From assembly GCF_036345155.1 (NCBI RefSeq), contig NZ_CP107772.1:8928001-8992000 (forward strand): 64,000 nucleotides of DNA, in the 5' to 3' direction. The notes below the pieces were generated by a model. It was given only the letters and a program-made list of their open reading frames with translations, was not told where the DNA came from and searched no databases. The position numbers and the translations under genes are program-made. Positions within the stretch are counted from its first letter, which is position 1; every line of letters starts with the position of its first letter. Of the stretch, positions 61,004-64,000 are shown one piece after another. Source of the DNA: Streptomyces sp. NBC_00582. Lineage in GTDB: Bacteria > Actinomycetota > Actinomycetes > Streptomycetales > Streptomycetaceae.

Positions 61004-62181
61004 CCGACGCAGCCGAACTCAAGCGCCGCACAGCCGAGTTGCTGGCCGCGCACCCGCCCGCCTCCACCGACCGCCTCGACTTCCTCAAGGCCCGCTTCGA
61101 CGCGGGACTGGCCTGGGTGCACTACCCGGAGGGCCTCGGCGGTCTCGGCGCCCCGCGCTCCCTCCAGGTCGTCGTGGACGCCGAGCTGGAGGCCGCCGGC
61201 GCTCCCGACAACGACGCGCGCCGCAACGGCATCGGGCTCGGCATGGCCGCCCCCACGATCCTCAAGTACGGCACCGAGGAGCAGAAGCGGCGTTATCTGC
61301 GGCCCCTGTGGATCGGCGAGGAGGTCTGGTGCCAGCTCTTCAGCGAGCCCGGCGCCGGCTCCGACCTCGCGGCCCTCGGCACCCGGGCGGTCCGGGAAGG
61401 CGACGACTGGGTCGTCAACGGACAGAAGGTGTGGACGTCCGGCGCGCACAACTCCCGCTGGGCCATCCTCATCGCCCGCACCGACCCCGACGTGCCCAAG
61501 CACGCCGGCATCACCTACTTCGTCTGCGACATGACCGACCCCGGTGTCGACGTCCGTCCGCTGCGGCAGATCACGGGTGAGGCCGAGTTCAACGAGGTCT
61601 TCCTCACCGACGTCCGCATCCCCGACTCCCGCCGCCTCGGCGGGATCGGCGACGGCTGGCGCGTCGCGCAGACCACGCTCAACAACGAACGCGTCGCCAT
61701 CGGCGGTATGCGGCTGCCCCGCGAGGGCGGCATGATCGGCCCGGTCGCGAAGACCTGGCGCGAACGCCCCGCCCTGCGCACCCACGACCTGCACCAGCGG
61801 CTGCTCACGCTGTGGGTGGAGTCCGAGGTCGCCCGGCTCACCGCCGAGCGGCTGCGCCAGCAGCTCGTCGCCGGGCAGCCCGGCCCCGAGGGCGCCGGCA
61901 TGAAGCTCGCCTTCGCCCGCCTCAACCAGGAGATCAGCGGCCTCGAGGTCGAACTCCGCGGCGAGGAAGGCCTGTTGTACGACGACTGGACCATGCGCCG
62001 CCCGGAGCTGGTGGACTTCACCGGCCGGGACGCCGGATACCGCTATCTGCGTTCCAAGGGCAACAGCATCGAGGGCGGGACCAGCGAGGTCCTGCTGAAC
62101 ATCGTCGCCGAGCGCGTCCTGGGCCTGCCCGCCGAGCCGCGCACCGACAAGGACGTCGACTGGAAGGACCTGGCCCGATGA
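61000..62181 (+). CDS. Acyl-CoA dehydrogenase, catalytic-type subunit (393 aa)
   Basis: CQLFSEPGAGSDLAALGTRAVREGDDWVVNGQKVWTSGAHNSRWAILIART are the FAD and substrate blocks, followed by MRLPREGGMIGPVAKTW and a C-terminal KGNSIEGGTSEVLLNIVAERVLGLP with a Glu that fits the catalytic base. The ATG overlaps the preceding stop (ATGA) and its own stop overlaps the next start. It pairs with the shorter enzyme that follows; together they look like a heteromeric dehydrogenase of the type used on steroid or branched acyl-CoA side chains. Confidence 0.92.
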   Translation: MTDAAELKRRTAELLAAHPPASTDRLDFLKARFDAGLAWVHYPEGLGGLGAPRSLQVVVDAELEAAGAPDNDARRNGIGLGMAAPTILKYGTEEQKRRYLRPLWIGEEVWCQLFSEPGAGSDLAALGTRAVREGDDWVVNGQKVWTSGAHNSRWAILIARTDPDVPKHAGITYFVCDMTDPGVDVRPLRQITGEAEFNEVFLTDVRIPDSRRLGGIGDGWRVAQTTLNNERVAIGGMRLPREGGMIGPVAKTWRERPALRTHDLHQRLLTLWVESEVARLTAERLRQQLVAGQPGPEGAGMKLAFARLNQEISGLEVELRGEEGLLYDDWTMRRPELVDFTGRDAGYRYLRSKGNSIEGGTSEVLLNIVAERVLGLPAEPRTDKDVDWKDLAR

Positions 62182-63260
62182 CGGATCTTCTCTACTCCGA
62201 GGAGGAAGAGGCGCTGCGGTCGGCGGTACGCGACCTGCTGGCCGACCACTGCGACGCCCCCGGTGTCATCGCCCGCACGGAGTCGGACACCCCGCACGAC
62301 CTGGCGGCCTGGAAGGCGCTCACCGACGGCATGGGCCTCGCGGGCCTGCTGATCCCCGAGAAACTGGGCGGCCAGGGCGCCACTCACCGCGAAGTCGCCG
62401 TAGTGCTGGAGGAGTTGGGCCGCGCGGTCGCTCCCGTGCCCTATCTGACCAGTGCCGTCGTCGCCACGGAGGCGGTGCTGGCCTGCGGTGACGAGGAACT
62501 GCTCGGCCGACTGGCGTCCGGCCGGACGATCGGCGCGCTGGCGGTCGGGCTGCACCACGCTCCCGGCGCCGCCTTCACCGCCGTACGCGTCGAAGGGGGT
62601 GCCCTGCACGGGGAGCTGACCGGCATCGCGGACGCCGTCGCCGCCGATGTCCTCCTCGTGCCCGCCGAGGACGGCGGCCTCCACGCCGTCTCCGTCGCGG
62701 ACACCGACGCGGTGACCGTCACCCCGCAGATCGCCTTCGACCTCACCCGCCCCCTCGCCACCGTCACCCTCACCGGTGCCCCCGGCCGCCGCATCGGCGA
62801 CGCCGGACCCGCCGTACGCCGGGCCCAGCGCGCCGGTGCCGGCCTGCTCGCCTCCGAGCAACTCGGACTCGCCGACTGGCTGCTGACCGAGACCGTGCGC
62901 TACCTCAAGGAGCGCAAGCAGTTCAACCGGCCCGTCGGCGGCTTCCAGGCGCTCAAGCACCGGCTCGCCCAGCTCTGGCTGGAGGTCGTCAACCTCCGCG
63001 CCGCCGCCCGGGGCGCCGCCGACGCCCTCACGACCGGCGAGGACGCCGACCTCGCGGTGGCCGTGGCCCAGGCCTACGCGGCCGGTGTCGCGGTGCACAC
63101 CGCCGAGGAGGCGCTGCAACTGCACGCCGGGATCGGCATGACCTGGGAACACCCCGTCCACCTGTACCTCAAGCGGGCCAAGTCCGACTCCATCGCCTAC
63201 GGCACGGCCGGCGCCCACCGGTCGGCCGTGGCCGAACTCGTCGATCTGCAGGCCCCCTGA
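62178..63260 (+). CDS. Acyl-CoA dehydrogenase, partner subunit without the usual Glu (360 aa)
   Basis: MGLAGLLIPEKLGGQGATHREVAVVLEELGRAVAPVPYL is the conserved N-terminal domain, and AAGAGLLASEQLGLADWLLTETVRYLKERKQFNRPVGGFQALKHRLA the C-terminal FAD/dimer block. The closing IGMTWEHPVHLYLKRAKSDSIAYGTAGAHR lacks the EGT/SE catalytic Glu. Central strands are shorter than normal. It fits the second subunit of alpha2-beta2 acyl-CoA dehydrogenases known from Mycobacterium (FadE pairs). Coupled to the previous gene by ATGA. Confidence 0.9.
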   Translation: MTDLLYSEEEEALRSAVRDLLADHCDAPGVIARTESDTPHDLAAWKALTDGMGLAGLLIPEKLGGQGATHREVAVVLEELGRAVAPVPYLTSAVVATEAVLACGDEELLGRLASGRTIGALAVGLHHAPGAAFTAVRVEGGALHGELTGIADAVAADVLLVPAEDGGLHAVSVADTDAVTVTPQIAFDLTRPLATVTLTGAPGRRIGDAGPAVRRAQRAGAGLLASEQLGLADWLLTETVRYLKERKQFNRPVGGFQALKHRLAQLWLEVVNLRAAARGAADALTTGEDADLAVAVAQAYAAGVAVHTAEEALQLHAGIGMTWEHPVHLYLKRAKSDSIAYGTAGAHRSAVAELVDLQAP

Positions 63261-63282
63261 CCCCGTCGCCGTTCATCCGGTG

Positions 63283-63310
63283 AAGCCCGCCCCACCTGGG
63301 GCGGGCTTTT
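63283..63310 (+). terminator. Terminator after the acyl-CoA dehydrogenase operon
   Basis: AAGCCCGCCCC/GGGGCGGGCTT forms a perfect 11-bp stem with an ACCT loop, followed by a TTTT run (63307-63310). A classical Rho-independent terminator, 22 bp after the stop. Confidence 0.88.
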
Positions 63311-63439
63311 CGGTGTGGCGGGGCGGAAGGAGTGAACGGACCGAGGCGGTCCGGCCAACTCCCGGCAGGTACAGGTTCCTTGGGGGCGCACGGCCCCATA
63401 CTCCCTGTGGTTCGGACCCGCCCCACAGGGAGGAACACC

Positions 63440-64000
63440 ATGGCCCACGTCACCCGCCGCAGAGTGCTCACCGGTCTCGCCGCGACCACCGCCGCCGTCC
63501 TCGCGCCGCCCGCCGGCAGCGCGTTCGCCGACGGACAGCGGCACGGGCCCCGCCCACTGTGGCGCGCCCACGCCCACAACGACTACGAGCACCCCCGCCC
63601 CCTCTTCGACGCGCTCGACCACCGCTTCGGCAGCGTCGAGGCCGACATCTTCCTCGTCGACGGCGAAGTCCTCATCGCCCACTCGGCGGACGAACTCGAT
63701 CCCACCCGCACCCTCGAAGGCCTCTACCTCGCCCCGCTCGCCACCCGCGTCAAGGCCAACCACGGTTCCGTGTACCGGGGGCACCGCCGGCCCCTCCAAC
63801 TGCTCATCGACATCAAGACCGAGGGGTCGTCCACCTACCTCGCCCTGGACGAGCTCCTGAAGCGCCACCGGCACCTGTTCACCACGTACGCCCACGGCAG
63901 GATCCGGCGCGGCCCCGTCACGGCCGTCATCTCCGGCGACCGGGCCGCCCGCGTCCCCATGGAGGCGCAGACCGTCCGCCGCGCCTTCTACGACGGCCGC
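63440..64000 (+). CDS. Secreted phosphodiesterase-like protein, N-terminal part (runs off the right edge)
   Basis: ATG 63440 follows CAGGGAGG. The N-terminus MAHVTRRRVLTGLAATTAAVLA is a Tat-type signal peptide with a twin Arg, ending near AFA (residue about 30). The mature start reads WRAHAHNDYEHPRPLFDALDHRFGSVEADIFLVDGEVLIAHSADEL, the TIM-barrel opening of glycerophosphodiester or PI-PLC-like phosphodiesterases, with two His and a Glu/Asp pair for metal and catalysis. LLIDIKTEG follows. The C-terminal half is outside the window. Confidence 0.82.
   Translation, partial: MAHVTRRRVLTGLAATTAAVLAPPAGSAFADGQRHGPRPLWRAHAHNDYEHPRPLFDALDHRFGSVEADIFLVDGEVLIAHSADELDPTRTLEGLYLAPLATRVKANHGSVYRGHRRPLQLLIDIKTEGSSTYLALDELLKRHRHLFTTYAHGRIRRGPVTAVISGDRAARVPMEAQTVRRAFYDGR

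Overview
The window is about 72% G+C and shows the third-position G/C bias, GTG/TTG starts, 4-bp ATGA/GTGA overlaps, rare TTA codons and intergenic repeats typical of Streptomyces. Content and order (divergent bioF/bioBAD, ureABCFGD, tap, paired PP2C phosphatases, rocD-ddaH, gatD-murT, pfkA) are conserved chromosomal genes of that genus. I see no prophage, insertion sequence, CRISPR, tRNA or rRNA. I found about 66 intact genes, one partial gene at each window edge, and one decayed two-gene scar.

Left part (1-15 kb): a hydrolase fragment; an F420-reductase-like oxidoreductase; a self-regulated GntR repressor with an operator over its -35; a ROK regulator; remnants of a response regulator and an ABC-2 permease; mug-purB; an SGNH hydrolase; two overlapping CNNM/CorC membrane proteins behind a structured leader; a GNAT; a FtsX-type ABC exporter; and a leaderless ribbon-helix-helix plus Fic-like pair.

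Middle (15-33.7 kb): a secreted lipase facing a LuxR regulator; the biotin cluster; a WhiJ/AbaA-type trio (XRE with a TTA codon, DUF397, HATPase); an NlpC/P60 protein behind a ydaO-type (c-di-AMP) riboswitch; a ClpP-like protein whose catalytic His is Arg, divergent from an orphan Phd antitoxin; a TetR gene facing a membrane protein across a duplicated operator; and the urease operon, with a GlnR-like box in front and a repeat between ureF and ureG.

Right part (33.7-64 kb): tap; an acyltransferase; two PP2C phosphatases; Lrp-ddaH-rocD with an array of inverted repeats; a LytTR/LytS two-component system enclosing a DUF485-like protein and a sodium:solute symporter; CtaG; pfkA; gatD-murT; peptide deformylase; a TetR gene facing an acyl-CoA dehydrogenase across two operators; a semialdehyde dehydrogenase; Nudix, ATP-dependent DNA ligase and thioredoxin-reductase-like genes; an XRE-cupin regulator; and an operon of a quinone oxidoreductase with two acyl-CoA dehydrogenases that look like a heteromeric enzyme.

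Main themes are nitrogen supply (urease, arginine catabolism), biotin and acyl-CoA metabolism, cell-wall tailoring (GatD/MurT, NlpC/P60) and developmental-type regulation. The observations most worth a second look are the ClpP-like protein with its Phd neighbour, the Fic-like pair with a degenerate motif, the XRE/DUF397/HATPase trio, the Cys-rich tail of BioB, and the symporter with an inserted extracytoplasmic segment.
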